Shown: positions 35,088 through 42,577 of the stretch, piece after piece
Layout of the letters: every line of letters begins with the position of its first letter
How positions within the stretch are numbered: the first letter of the stretch is position 1
Source of the DNA: UBA5158 sp963692955
GTDB taxonomy: Bacteria; Pseudomonadota; Gammaproteobacteria; DSM-16500
Direction: 5' to 3'
Assembly (NCBI GenBank): GCA_963692955.1
Contig: OY843587.1
Location: 1,984,001-2,048,000 of the forward strand
DNA length: 64,000 bases
Made by a program: the position numbers and the translations under genes
The notes under the pieces: generated by a model
Database searches by the model: none
Seen by the model: the letters and a program-made list of their open reading frames with translations, nothing else
What the model was told of the DNA's origin: nothing

Positions 35088-36067
35088 GATTGTGCTACAA
35101 CCTGTGTCCCGGAAAAATCAAAACGAAAACGCACTTCTTCTAAGCCCGCTTCGCGCATCGTGTGACGCAATTTAACTTTATCTTGCGCATAAAACATTAA
35201 AAAACCGCCGCCGCCCGCGCCTATCATTTTGCCGCCGAAGGCGCCGTTTTTGATAGCCAATTCATACCATTCGTCGATCTTGGTATTACTCATATTACCG
35301 GAGCGCTGTTTTTTATGCTCCCAGTGCACATTCATTAAATTTGCGAATTCTTCTAAATCACCTTTTTCTAACGCGTCTTTACTTTTAAACCCTAAATCTT
35401 TTATAAAATGTAAATTGGCGGTCATGTCGGAATCTTTCGCCTTACTCTTCACGTCTTGTTCTTTCAAGATCGCCGACGCGGAACGCGAATAACCGGTGAA
35501 AAACAGTAATAAATTATCTTCTAAATTAAATAAAGTTTCTTGGTCGAGCTTGAGCGGCCACGCTTCGACCGTATTATTCGGTAAAAACCGGAAACAAGTG
35601 ATGCCGCCATAGGCCGCGATGTATTGGTCTTGCTTGCCGACCGGTTCTTGCAGCAAATTAATTTCGATATGACACGCTTCTTCAGCTAATTCGCGCGGAT
35701 GGATTAAATTCTTCTTTAAAGTATGCAACGCTTTCAATAAGCCGGTGGTAAAACTGCCTGATGATCCTAAACCCGTACCAGCGGGAATATCGGCCATACT
35801 CGTAATTTCTAATCTTGGCGCGGGCACATTCACATGTTTCAGCGATTCGCGAATAATGGGATGTTCGATTTCATCCACCGACGTGACGCGTTCCAATTTA
35901 GAATATTTAACAATTAATTCCGGCACGAACGTTTGATGCAACGTGATATAAACATATTTATCAATCGCCGCCGCGATTAAAAAGCCGCTGTGATCTTGAT
36001 AATACGATGGCAAGTCCGTCCCACCACCGCCCAAAGAAATCCGTAATGGGCTCCGTACAATGATCAT
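35084..36067 (-). CDS. hddA: D-glycero-alpha-D-manno-heptose 7-phosphate kinase (GHMP kinase)
   Basis: This 327-residue GHMP kinase has SPLRISLGGGGTDLPSYY at the N-terminus (substrate motif of HddA/fucokinase-like proteins), PAGTGLGSSGSFTTGLLKA as the ATP loop, and GGKMIGAGGGGFLMFY as motif 3. It would phosphorylate C1 of heptose-7-phosphate to the alpha-anomer of the 1,7-bisphosphate, which commits the route to GDP-heptose rather than ADP-heptose. Four-base overlaps on both sides place it in the core of the operon. Confidence 0.92.
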   Translation of the reverse strand: MIIVRSPLRISLGGGGTDLPSYYQDHSGFLIAAAIDKYVYITLHQTFVPELIVKYSKLERVTSVDEIEHPIIRESLKHVNVPAPRLEITSMADIPAGTGLGSSGSFTTGLLKALHTLKKNLIHPRELAEEACHIEINLLQEPVGKQDQYIAAYGGITCFRFLPNNTVEAWPLKLDQETLFNLEDNLLLFFTGYSRSASAILKEQDVKSKAKDSDMTANLHFIKDLGFKSKDALEKGDLEEFANLMNVHWEHKKQRSGNMSNTKIDEWYELAIKNGAFGGKMIGAGGGGFLMFYAQDKVKLRHTMREAGLEEVRFRFDFSGTQVVAQS

Positions 36068-37041
36068 ATTCCTGAAATCCTATAAATTTCTTCCACTATA
36101 GTTAAGGCGGCGTGCGCATCATGAATTCCCGCGGCAGGCTGGCGCCGCAAACGGATATCCTCAGCGAACTCGGCGAATTCTACCGACCAAGAATTATCGG
36201 CCATCGGGTATTCCCAACTGAAGGTTTCCGGCGGCCCCATTTCTGGTGACATTTTATAAAAATGTATTTTTTCGACGCCATAACTACCGCCCAGACCGCT
36301 GATATCAATTTTGCCTTTTTTCCCGTAAATTTCAAATGAAAAAGTGTTTTTCCATTCCGTGCAGCTCGCGTGCAAAAATGCGACTTGTTTTTGCTGCGTT
36401 TTTAGCATTAAAAACCCATTGTCGTCCACCGGCATGTCCCAATAATAAGTATGCGCATGCCCGTGTACTTCACTGAAATCTCCTAAAAACCACCGCGCTA
36501 AATCAATTAAATGCACGCCTTGATCGATCAATTCGCCACCGCCAGAGATGGCTGGCTGCGCGCGCCATTCTTTGTCATAACCGACGCGGCCGCCATGGCC
36601 ATAGCGCGCGCGCAAAAACATTAATTCACCTAACGCGCCGCTATCGACTAATTCGCGTGCTTTCACGAAAGCACGGTGATAACGGTGATTAAATCCTACT
36701 CGCACGAGGGCGTCATTGTCGCGTGCGGCTTGCATAATGCCTTCTAATTCACTCGCGCGGCGGCCAGCGGGTTTTTCTATCAGAATATGTTTGCCTGCCT
36801 GTACCGCGGCGAAACCGATTTCCGCTAAAGTAGAATGCAACGTCGCGATAATCACGACATCCACATCAGGACGCTTAATGACGTCTTGCCAATCCGTAGT
36901 AGCGGTGCAACCTGGGAAATGGCGCGCGAGATTTTCCGCTTTTTCTAACATTTTATCGACGCACGCAACTAAGGTCGCGCCGTTTAAATGTTTAGAACGC
37001 TTTTCCCCAATTAATCCACAGCCAATGATGGCGACATTCAT
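36064..37041 (-). CDS. Gfo/Idh/MocA family oxidoreductase
   Basis: This 325-residue protein has MNVAIIGCGLIGEKRSKHL as the NAD(P) loop and GKHILIEKPAGRRASE with the conserved EKP. LIDQGVHLIDLARWF holds the catalytic-type Asp/His pattern (DxxxH). Members oxidise or reduce a sugar or inositol carbon. In this operon it may oxidise the heptose at C3 or C4 to a keto intermediate that the SDR then reduces, but the order is a guess. Overlaps of 4 bases on both sides. Confidence 0.88.
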   Translation of the reverse strand: MNVAIIGCGLIGEKRSKHLNGATLVACVDKMLEKAENLARHFPGCTATTDWQDVIKRPDVDVVIIATLHSTLAEIGFAAVQAGKHILIEKPAGRRASELEGIMQAARDNDALVRVGFNHRYHRAFVKARELVDSGALGELMFLRARYGHGGRVGYDKEWRAQPAISGGGELIDQGVHLIDLARWFLGDFSEVHGHAHTYYWDMPVDDNGFLMLKTQQKQVAFLHASCTEWKNTFSFEIYGKKGKIDISGLGGSYGVEKIHFYKMSPEMGPPETFSWEYPMADNSWSVEFAEFAEDIRLRRQPAAGIHDAHAALTIVEEIYRISGI

Positions 37042-37910
37042 TTTATGTCACCCCATTCTTTGTTACGGTCGGCGGGTATGATGCGGCGCAAGGTATAAAT
37101 ATCCGTATTTTTTAAATCGTCTAAGTAAGCTCGAAAATTGTCCCAAGGGTCCCACACCGCGCTAATTAATTTGCCGGTGATTCCATCGCTCTCAGCGGAG
37201 GCCAAGAATACACATAACGACGCGCCGGTACTAAGCGGGGTGCCACCTTGCGCTTGCTGTTTGAGCGATTGATCGTAGAAATGCTGACCGACTTTTTCTG
37301 GGCCCGCTGCCAGAATTTCGTCTAGCAAGCGGGTATTCAACGCGCCAGGTGCGACCGTGTTGACATCAATGCCGAAATCTTTCACTTCTTCGGCCACGGT
37401 TTCCGCAAACCGCACGACGGCGGCTTTCGATGCCGCGTAAGCGCTCAAATATGGCAACGGCTTCGTCGCGCCACCGCCGGATAAAATAATAATTTTCCCT
37501 TCGCGATGTTTTTTGAAATGTGGTATCACGGCGCGGCATTGCAACACCGTGCCTTTCAAATTAATGTCGATGGAGTCTGACCATGCTTGCCAATCTATCT
37601 CTTCGATGGGGCCTTTCGTGCCGTAAACGCCGGCGTTGGCGACCAATATATCGAGACGGCCAAACTGCAACAGCGTGTCCGCGACTAAACGCTCGACGTC
37701 GTCTAGTTTAGAAACGTCCGTCGCGCGGATAATTATTTTCACGTGCGGCGGGGCGCTGGCGCTTAATTCTTTTTGACATTCTTTTAATTTATCGAGATTG
37801 CGCGCGCATAACATCACGCTCGCGCCCGCGGCGACAAAGTGTTTGGCGATTTCTAATCCTAAACCTTGGTTGGCGCCAGTGATGATGGCGCAGCGGCCTT
37901 TTAATTGCAT
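37038..37910 (-). CDS. short-chain dehydrogenase/reductase
   Basis: This 290-residue classical SDR has IITGANQGLGLEIAKHF, VANAGVYG, a catalytic Ser in IIILSGGGATK and YAASK as YxxxK. At 290 residues it is longer than the usual 250, with a C-terminal tail of about 40 residues rich in acidic and aromatic residues. It overlaps the Cys-less dehydrogenase homologue by 10 bases and the Gfo/Idh oxidoreductase by 4. It is probably a keto-reductase of the heptose intermediate. Confidence 0.87.
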   Translation of the reverse strand: MQLKGRCAIITGANQGLGLEIAKHFVAAGASVMLCARNLDKLKECQKELSASAPPHVKIIIRATDVSKLDDVERLVADTLLQFGRLDILVANAGVYGTKGPIEEIDWQAWSDSIDINLKGTVLQCRAVIPHFKKHREGKIIILSGGGATKPLPYLSAYAASKAAVVRFAETVAEEVKDFGIDVNTVAPGALNTRLLDEILAAGPEKVGQHFYDQSLKQQAQGGTPLSTGASLCVFLASAESDGITGKLISAVWDPWDNFRAYLDDLKNTDIYTLRRIIPADRNKEWGDIK

Positions 37911-39199
37911 GTTGATACCCCCACAGAATAGTATTTGATGCGCGCGTCAGCCCCGACATTTTTTTCAATAAAACCGCTTGGATCTAACACATGCGGATGT
38001 TTTAGATATTTAACAAAATCTTCCACTGAAATATTTTTAAAATCCGGCCAAGTCGTGGCGATCACCACGGCGTCCGCCGCATCAAGCGCGGCGTTAGCAT
38101 TTTGTTGTATTTGCACGAAACGCGAATATTCCACCGGCAATGCCGCTACCGCGGGATCATACGCATGCACATTGACGCCCTGCGCATGCAGCCATTCGCA
38201 TGTTTCGATCGCGGTCGAGCGGCGCAGCGTATCGGTGCCGGCTTTATAGGTTAGTCCTAGCATCGCGATTTTTTTACCTTTCAGAGTTTGCAGCAAATCG
38301 GCGAGCTTTCGGCAGACCCATTTTTTATGATAAAGATTGCTTTCTAAAACTGAATTTAACAATAACGTAGCGCGGCCGCGTTCACGACCGACAGCGGTAA
38401 GATAGTTAACGTCACGCATTAAGGTACCCCCAGCGATGGCGTCGCCCGGACGCAGGTAAGCTTTAGCGCCGATGCGTTCTTCACTTTTCAAACCAGCTTC
38501 GACGTCTCTAGCGTTAGCGCCCACAGTCTCACAGAGCGCGGCTAATTCATTGATGAACGTCACCGATAAAGCCAGAAAAGAATTTATCGCATGCTTGGTC
38601 ATTTCCGCTGACACAATCGACATCCAAATTAATTTTTCCGAAAATGGTTTAAGTAAATTAATTAATATCTCTCTGCATTGCAGGTTATCTAGCCCAATAA
38701 CGATGCGGTCAGGCTTTAAAAAGATTTCCAACGCTTTGCCTAAGCGTAAATTTTCCGGCAAGCAGGCAAAGGTGATGTTTTTATCGGGATAGCCGCGCGC
38801 GGCAGCGGCGCTTAGCTTATTCGTCGTACCGACGGGCATTTGCGAAGAAATTAGGATCAATACACCCGCTTTCACATGCGGCAAAAGCTTTTCGATTTCG
38901 CGCACTACTGACTGCACATCCGCGCCGTCTTCGGCGTCGACCGGTGTGTCAAAGCAAACCCACACGACTTCGCATGCCGACAATTTCGTTGCGTCGGCCG
39001 TGAACTGCAACTTTTGTAGCTTTACACCCGCCGCTAATAAATCAAGTAAGCCAGGTTCAAAAACCGGCGGCTGGCCATTTTGCAAAGCGGTAACCGTCGC
39101 GAGCACCGGATCATAGGCCAACACATCATAATCAGCTTTCGCTAAACACGCCGCGGTCACGCAGCCTAAATGCCATAAGCCCGCCACACCGATTTTCAT
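37901..39199 (-). CDS. UDP-glucose/GDP-mannose dehydrogenase homologue lacking the catalytic Cys
   Basis: It has 432 residues from the ATG at 39199 (GGAG 8 bases ahead; the frame is open to 39220). MKIGVAGLWHLGCVTAACLA is the NAD domain. K202 and N206 in EMTKHAINSF, and GLTYKAGTDTLR in the C-terminal domain, keep the family plan. In place of GGSCFPKD, however, the protein has GGTLMRD at 257-263, so the nucleophilic Cys is Leu260. The standard two-step oxidation to a uronic acid through a thiohemiacetal is therefore not expected. A single-step oxidation or reduction, or a structural role, remains possible. Confidence 0.85.
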   Translation of the reverse strand: MKIGVAGLWHLGCVTAACLAKADYDVLAYDPVLATVTALQNGQPPVFEPGLLDLLAAGVKLQKLQFTADATKLSACEVVWVCFDTPVDAEDGADVQSVVREIEKLLPHVKAGVLILISSQMPVGTTNKLSAAAARGYPDKNITFACLPENLRLGKALEIFLKPDRIVIGLDNLQCREILINLLKPFSEKLIWMSIVSAEMTKHAINSFLALSVTFINELAALCETVGANARDVEAGLKSEERIGAKAYLRPGDAIAGGTLMRDVNYLTAVGRERGRATLLLNSVLESNLYHKKWVCRKLADLLQTLKGKKIAMLGLTYKAGTDTLRRSTAIETCEWLHAQGVNVHAYDPAVAALPVEYSRFVQIQQNANAALDAADAVVIATTWPDFKNISVEDFVKYLKHPHVLDPSGFIEKNVGADARIKYYSVGVSTCN

Positions 39200-40152
39200 G
39201 CTCGATTCTCCAATACCCAATTATTTTCCGTGAGGTATTTAATGGTCTGCACGACTCCTGCGCGGATAGATAATTTAGGCTTCCAACCCAAACTGCGCAT
39301 GCGCGCACAATCTAAAAATATAAAAGGATTATCGCCGATCCAGCCGCGTTCACCGCCCGTGTATTTTTTTTCTGGGGTCAGGCCTAAGTATTCACAAATC
39401 CAATCAATTGAATTATTCACTTCGCAATATTCATCGGTGCCCAAATTAAAAATATTAATTTTATCTTGCGCCTTATCCATCGCATAAATGATCGCGTCCA
39501 AACAATCTTGGATGTAAAGATAAGACTTTCGTTGTTTGCCATTGCCTAGCACGGTTAAATTTTTTGGGTCTTGCAATAATTGTTTATAAAAATCGTAAAC
39601 ATGCCCATGGGTATAACGCTCACCTAAAATAGAAACAAAACGGAAAATATAGCCTTGAAAATTAAAACCTTCGCAATAAGCTTGAATCAAGCCTTCCGCC
39701 GCTAACTTCGACGCGCCATACAATGAAGTTTGCACGGGAAACGGCGCATGCTCAGGCGTGGGAATGACCTCTGCTTCGCCGTAAACAGAACCAGTGGACG
39801 CGAACGCGATACGTTTGACTTGATTAGCGCGCATCGCTTCCAATACATGAAATGTCGCGATCGCGTTTTGCTCTAAATCTTTATGCGGATGATGCGTGCC
39901 GAACCTAACATCGGCGTTTGCCGCGAAGTGAAATACCACGTCGATATTTTTCATCGCCGCCGTGACCGCTTCGCGGTCCATCAAATTCGCTTCCACCAGC
40001 GTAAAACGCTGCGATTTTGACGCTTCAGCTAAAAATTCTTTTTGACCCGTCGAAAAATTATCGAAACCCACGACGTCATGACCGTCTGCCAATAATTTGT
40101 CGGTCATAGAACTACCGATAAATCCGGCACAGCCGGTAACAAAGTAACGCAT
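39196..40152 (-). CDS. NAD-dependent sugar epimerase (GalE-like)
   Basis: This is a 318-residue extended SDR from the ATG at 40152; GAGG lies 7 bases ahead of it, whereas the upstream in-frame ATG at 40158 sits directly on that site. TGCAGFIGSSMTDKL binds NAD, ASTGSVYGEA and YGASK hold Ser, Tyr and Lys, and SYLYIQDCLDAI is a family motif. It is a complete, normal-looking epimerase and heads the six-gene operon ending at 34377. The probable substrate is the same nucleotide-heptose or UDP-sugar; unproven. Confidence 0.88.
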   Translation of the reverse strand: MRYFVTGCAGFIGSSMTDKLLADGHDVVGFDNFSTGQKEFLAEASKSQRFTLVEANLMDREAVTAAMKNIDVVFHFAANADVRFGTHHPHKDLEQNAIATFHVLEAMRANQVKRIAFASTGSVYGEAEVIPTPEHAPFPVQTSLYGASKLAAEGLIQAYCEGFNFQGYIFRFVSILGERYTHGHVYDFYKQLLQDPKNLTVLGNGKQRKSYLYIQDCLDAIIYAMDKAQDKINIFNLGTDEYCEVNNSIDWICEYLGLTPEKKYTGGERGWIGDNPFIFLDCARMRSLGWKPKLSIRAGVVQTIKYLTENNWVLENRA

Positions 40153-40180
40153 AATCATTCCTCTTTACCAATATTAGTAT

Positions 40181-40585
40181 TTATTTAAACACCCAATTGC
40201 GGCCCAAACTATAACCCAACAGCATCGTCGCGCCGATGGAAAATATCACTCCCCAGTAGGGCGATAACAATAGCACTTTAACGCATAAATTAACGATCAA
40301 TAACGTAACGGCGAAATTGAACGCCATCACCAACAAATATTTTTTTAAATGATCCGACAAATTCTTACCTTGACTTCGAAAAGTAAAACGCCGGTTCAGC
40401 GTGAAGTGGACAAATACCGCAAGACAATAGGCAATCGACACCGCGATGAGATAATTAAACGCGAGCCAAGTCCAAAATAATGAAAATAACAGCATGTTTA
40501 ATATGGCGGTAGAACCGCCTATCAAAGCAAAAATAGTAAAACTTCTTTTATGCGTGTTTACCCAGCGGTTCAAAGTGGAGAGCAT
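40181..40585 (-). CDS. GtrA-like membrane protein
   Basis: This 134-residue protein has four hydrophobic segments (about 18-38, 42-60, 78-100, 105-125) and the polar FHFTLNRRFTFRS-type signature (VHFTLNRRFTF) of the GtrA/DPMS family, which moves or holds polyprenyl-phosphate-linked sugars at the membrane. A GtrB-type transferase is encoded two genes upstream on the same strand at 41342, giving the usual GtrA/GtrB pair. Confidence 0.88.
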   Translation of the reverse strand: MLSTLNRWVNTHKRSFTIFALIGGSTAILNMLLFSLFWTWLAFNYLIAVSIAYCLAVFVHFTLNRRFTFRSQGKNLSDHLKKYLLVMAFNFAVTLLIVNLCVKVLLLSPYWGVIFSIGATMLLGYSLGRNWVFK

Positions 40586-40590
40586 AGTGT

Positions 40591-41322
40591 TTACTTATTA
40601 ATTTTAGGCTTTAAGATCAAACCGATACAAATATTGAGGTTAGTGACCGGCAGCATACGTAATGGGAAAAAAGTCTGGTCTTCGATCGTAAAATATTGCG
40701 TTAATTCTTCAATAATTTCCGCCGGGTGGCTAAGATGTTCACGGCAGATAAACCAATCATAAGATTGCTTATAGCGGCGTTCGAAAATTCGCTGCGCGGA
40801 AATTTTTCGTGAGAAGGAATATAACCAGCCGCCCTCGCAAGGAATCACGATCGAAAATTGCCCGTGTTGTTTATTTAAAAGTCGATGAATTTCTCGCAGA
40901 GCCGCCGGCAAATTAGGCAAGTGTTCCAAAATATGAATCGCTATCACCCGATCAAAATAATTATCCGCAAACGGTAAACGTTGCTGGCAATCCCCTATCA
41001 GCGTCTGCACTTCCGGAAATTTGGCCGCGATCGCTTGCGCCATATTGTCGCGCAACTCTAATGCCACATAATTTTTTTTCTGTTGCGTGGAAAGTTTTTC
41101 ATATTCTAAATGTTCGCCTAAGCCGGCGCCAATCTCCAAGGTCGTCAAGAACGCTTCTGGTGCCTGCTTTGCGATATAACCGTGATTGAATTTTTCAAGA
41201 GAGCGGTAACGGGAATGAGCGGCGAGAATTTCATGCCAATGGCGCATGAAGTCATCGCTAATAATTTCTTGTTCGGCTGATAATGGCGGAATCACCTTGG
41301 GCCATTTAGTTAAATTGTCCAT
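40591..41322 (-). CDS. SAM-dependent methyltransferase
   Basis: This 243-residue protein has TLEIGAGLGEHLEY as SAM motif I, VALELRDN as the strand-2 acidic site, VIAIHILEHLPNLPAAL and FSIVIPCEGG, a clean Methyltransf_11 pattern. It lies between the gtrB-like and gtrA-like genes, 5 bases before the latter. It may methylate a polyprenyl-linked sugar or an end group of the chain. Confidence 0.8.
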   Translation of the reverse strand: MDNLTKWPKVIPPLSAEQEIISDDFMRHWHEILAAHSRYRSLEKFNHGYIAKQAPEAFLTTLEIGAGLGEHLEYEKLSTQQKKNYVALELRDNMAQAIAAKFPEVQTLIGDCQQRLPFADNYFDRVIAIHILEHLPNLPAALREIHRLLNKQHGQFSIVIPCEGGWLYSFSRKISAQRIFERRYKQSYDWFICREHLSHPAEIIEELTQYFTIEDQTFFPLRMLPVTNLNICIGLILKPKINK

Positions 41323-41341
41323 ACCGCTAACTTCCTATAAA

Positions 41342-42337
41342 TCAGGCGCTCGCTGCTTCAGGCGCAGGCTCTTTCATCGTATTTTGCGTCACTACTTTAT
41401 CAATAATATACATCGGACGGCGTTTGACTTCGTCATAAATGCGGCCGATATATTCGCCGATTAGCCCTAGAGAAAGTAATTGTATGCCTGAGAAAAAAGT
41501 CACGACTAATACCGTAGTCGATAGACCCGGCGTCAAATCGATGCCAATTAATTTTTGCAACACATACCATGCGCCTAACAAAAAACTAAAACCCGCGACC
41601 GTAGCGCCCGCGAGTGACATCATTTGTAGCGGCCGGCTGCTGAAACTGATTAAGCCATTCAAACCAATTTTTAACGAGCCGGTAAAGCGGTTGTAGTTAC
41701 CTACGCCCGCCAATCTTTCATCGCGATCATATTCCACGAACGCTTGTTTGAAACCCACGTAGGCGACCAGCCCGCGTAAGAAACCATGCGATTCATTTAA
41801 GGAGCGTAACTCTTCGATCACACGGCGTGTCATGATGCGAAAATCGCCGGTGTTACGGGGAATTTGCACCTCGCTTAATTGATTAATGACTTTATAGCCC
41901 CAGTAAGAAATAAAGCGTTTCACCAGCGTTTCGCCTTTACGCGAGCGGCGTTTGGCATAAACCACTTCGTAACCTTCTTTCAATTTTTGATACATGCTAT
42001 CGATCAATTCCGGCGGATCTTGTAAATCCACGTCGATGACAATGCAATTCTCGCCTTTGCAAAACATAATGCCGGCCATCGTCGCGGCGGGCTGGCCAAA
42101 ACGGCGTGAAAAAATTAATAACTTAATATCGCTGTTGCGTTGGATTTCTGCTTGAATAACAGCTTCGGTATTATCTGGCGATGGATCAAGACAAAATATA
42201 ATTTCGTAGGTGAAATGACTTTTATTTAAAACCGCTTCGATACGCTGTAGAAATGGCTTGATATTTGCCGCTTCTTTGTAAACTGGAACAATTACGGATA
42301 ATTGTTTTTCCGGCTGCTGGTTTTCCTGGGTACGCAT
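41342..42337 (-). CDS. GtrB/DPM1-like polyprenyl-phosphate glycosyltransferase
   Basis: This 331-residue GT2 enzyme has LSVIVPVYKEAANIKPFLQR at the start, IIFCLDPSPDNT and VIDVDLQDPPELI (DXD type), then RRSRKGETLVKR. At the C-terminus are two membrane helices (about 235-260 and 270-295) and an IGEYIGRIYDEVKRRP tail typical of GtrB/ArnC. It would load a sugar onto undecaprenyl phosphate for periplasmic modification of LPS. It is first in its operon with the methyltransferase and GtrA. Confidence 0.92.
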   Translation of the reverse strand: MRTQENQQPEKQLSVIVPVYKEAANIKPFLQRIEAVLNKSHFTYEIIFCLDPSPDNTEAVIQAEIQRNSDIKLLIFSRRFGQPAATMAGIMFCKGENCIVIDVDLQDPPELIDSMYQKLKEGYEVVYAKRRSRKGETLVKRFISYWGYKVINQLSEVQIPRNTGDFRIMTRRVIEELRSLNESHGFLRGLVAYVGFKQAFVEYDRDERLAGVGNYNRFTGSLKIGLNGLISFSSRPLQMMSLAGATVAGFSFLLGAWYVLQKLIGIDLTPGLSTTVLVVTFFSGIQLLSLGLIGEYIGRIYDEVKRRPMYIIDKVVTQNTMKEPAPEAASA

Positions 42338-42529
42338 GTCCTTATCTCATTCTATTATAATTTCGGCCTTATCATAGCCGATCTCATGCCGATGTACTAG
42401 ATCATCCTACGTTTGCCGCGATATATAAAGGAATCAAATTAAGCACGCTAAAAATAGCCTGTTCTAAACACCTATAGAATCATAACCTATTGAATACAAG
42501 CAAATTAAACCAGAAACTTTTAAAAAAGG

Positions 42530-42535
42530 TATAAT
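42530..42535 (+). promoter_or_regulatory. candidate -10 box for the c-di-GMP gene
   Basis: A perfect TATAAT lies 42 bases ahead of the favoured start at 42578, in an AT-rich 240-base gap between divergent genes. No good -35 box is seen at 16-18 bases upstream (AAACCA), so the call is tentative. Confidence 0.35.
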
Positions 42536-42577
42536 TGTAGAAATACCAATGGAATGCATAAAGTGAGGATTACCTGC

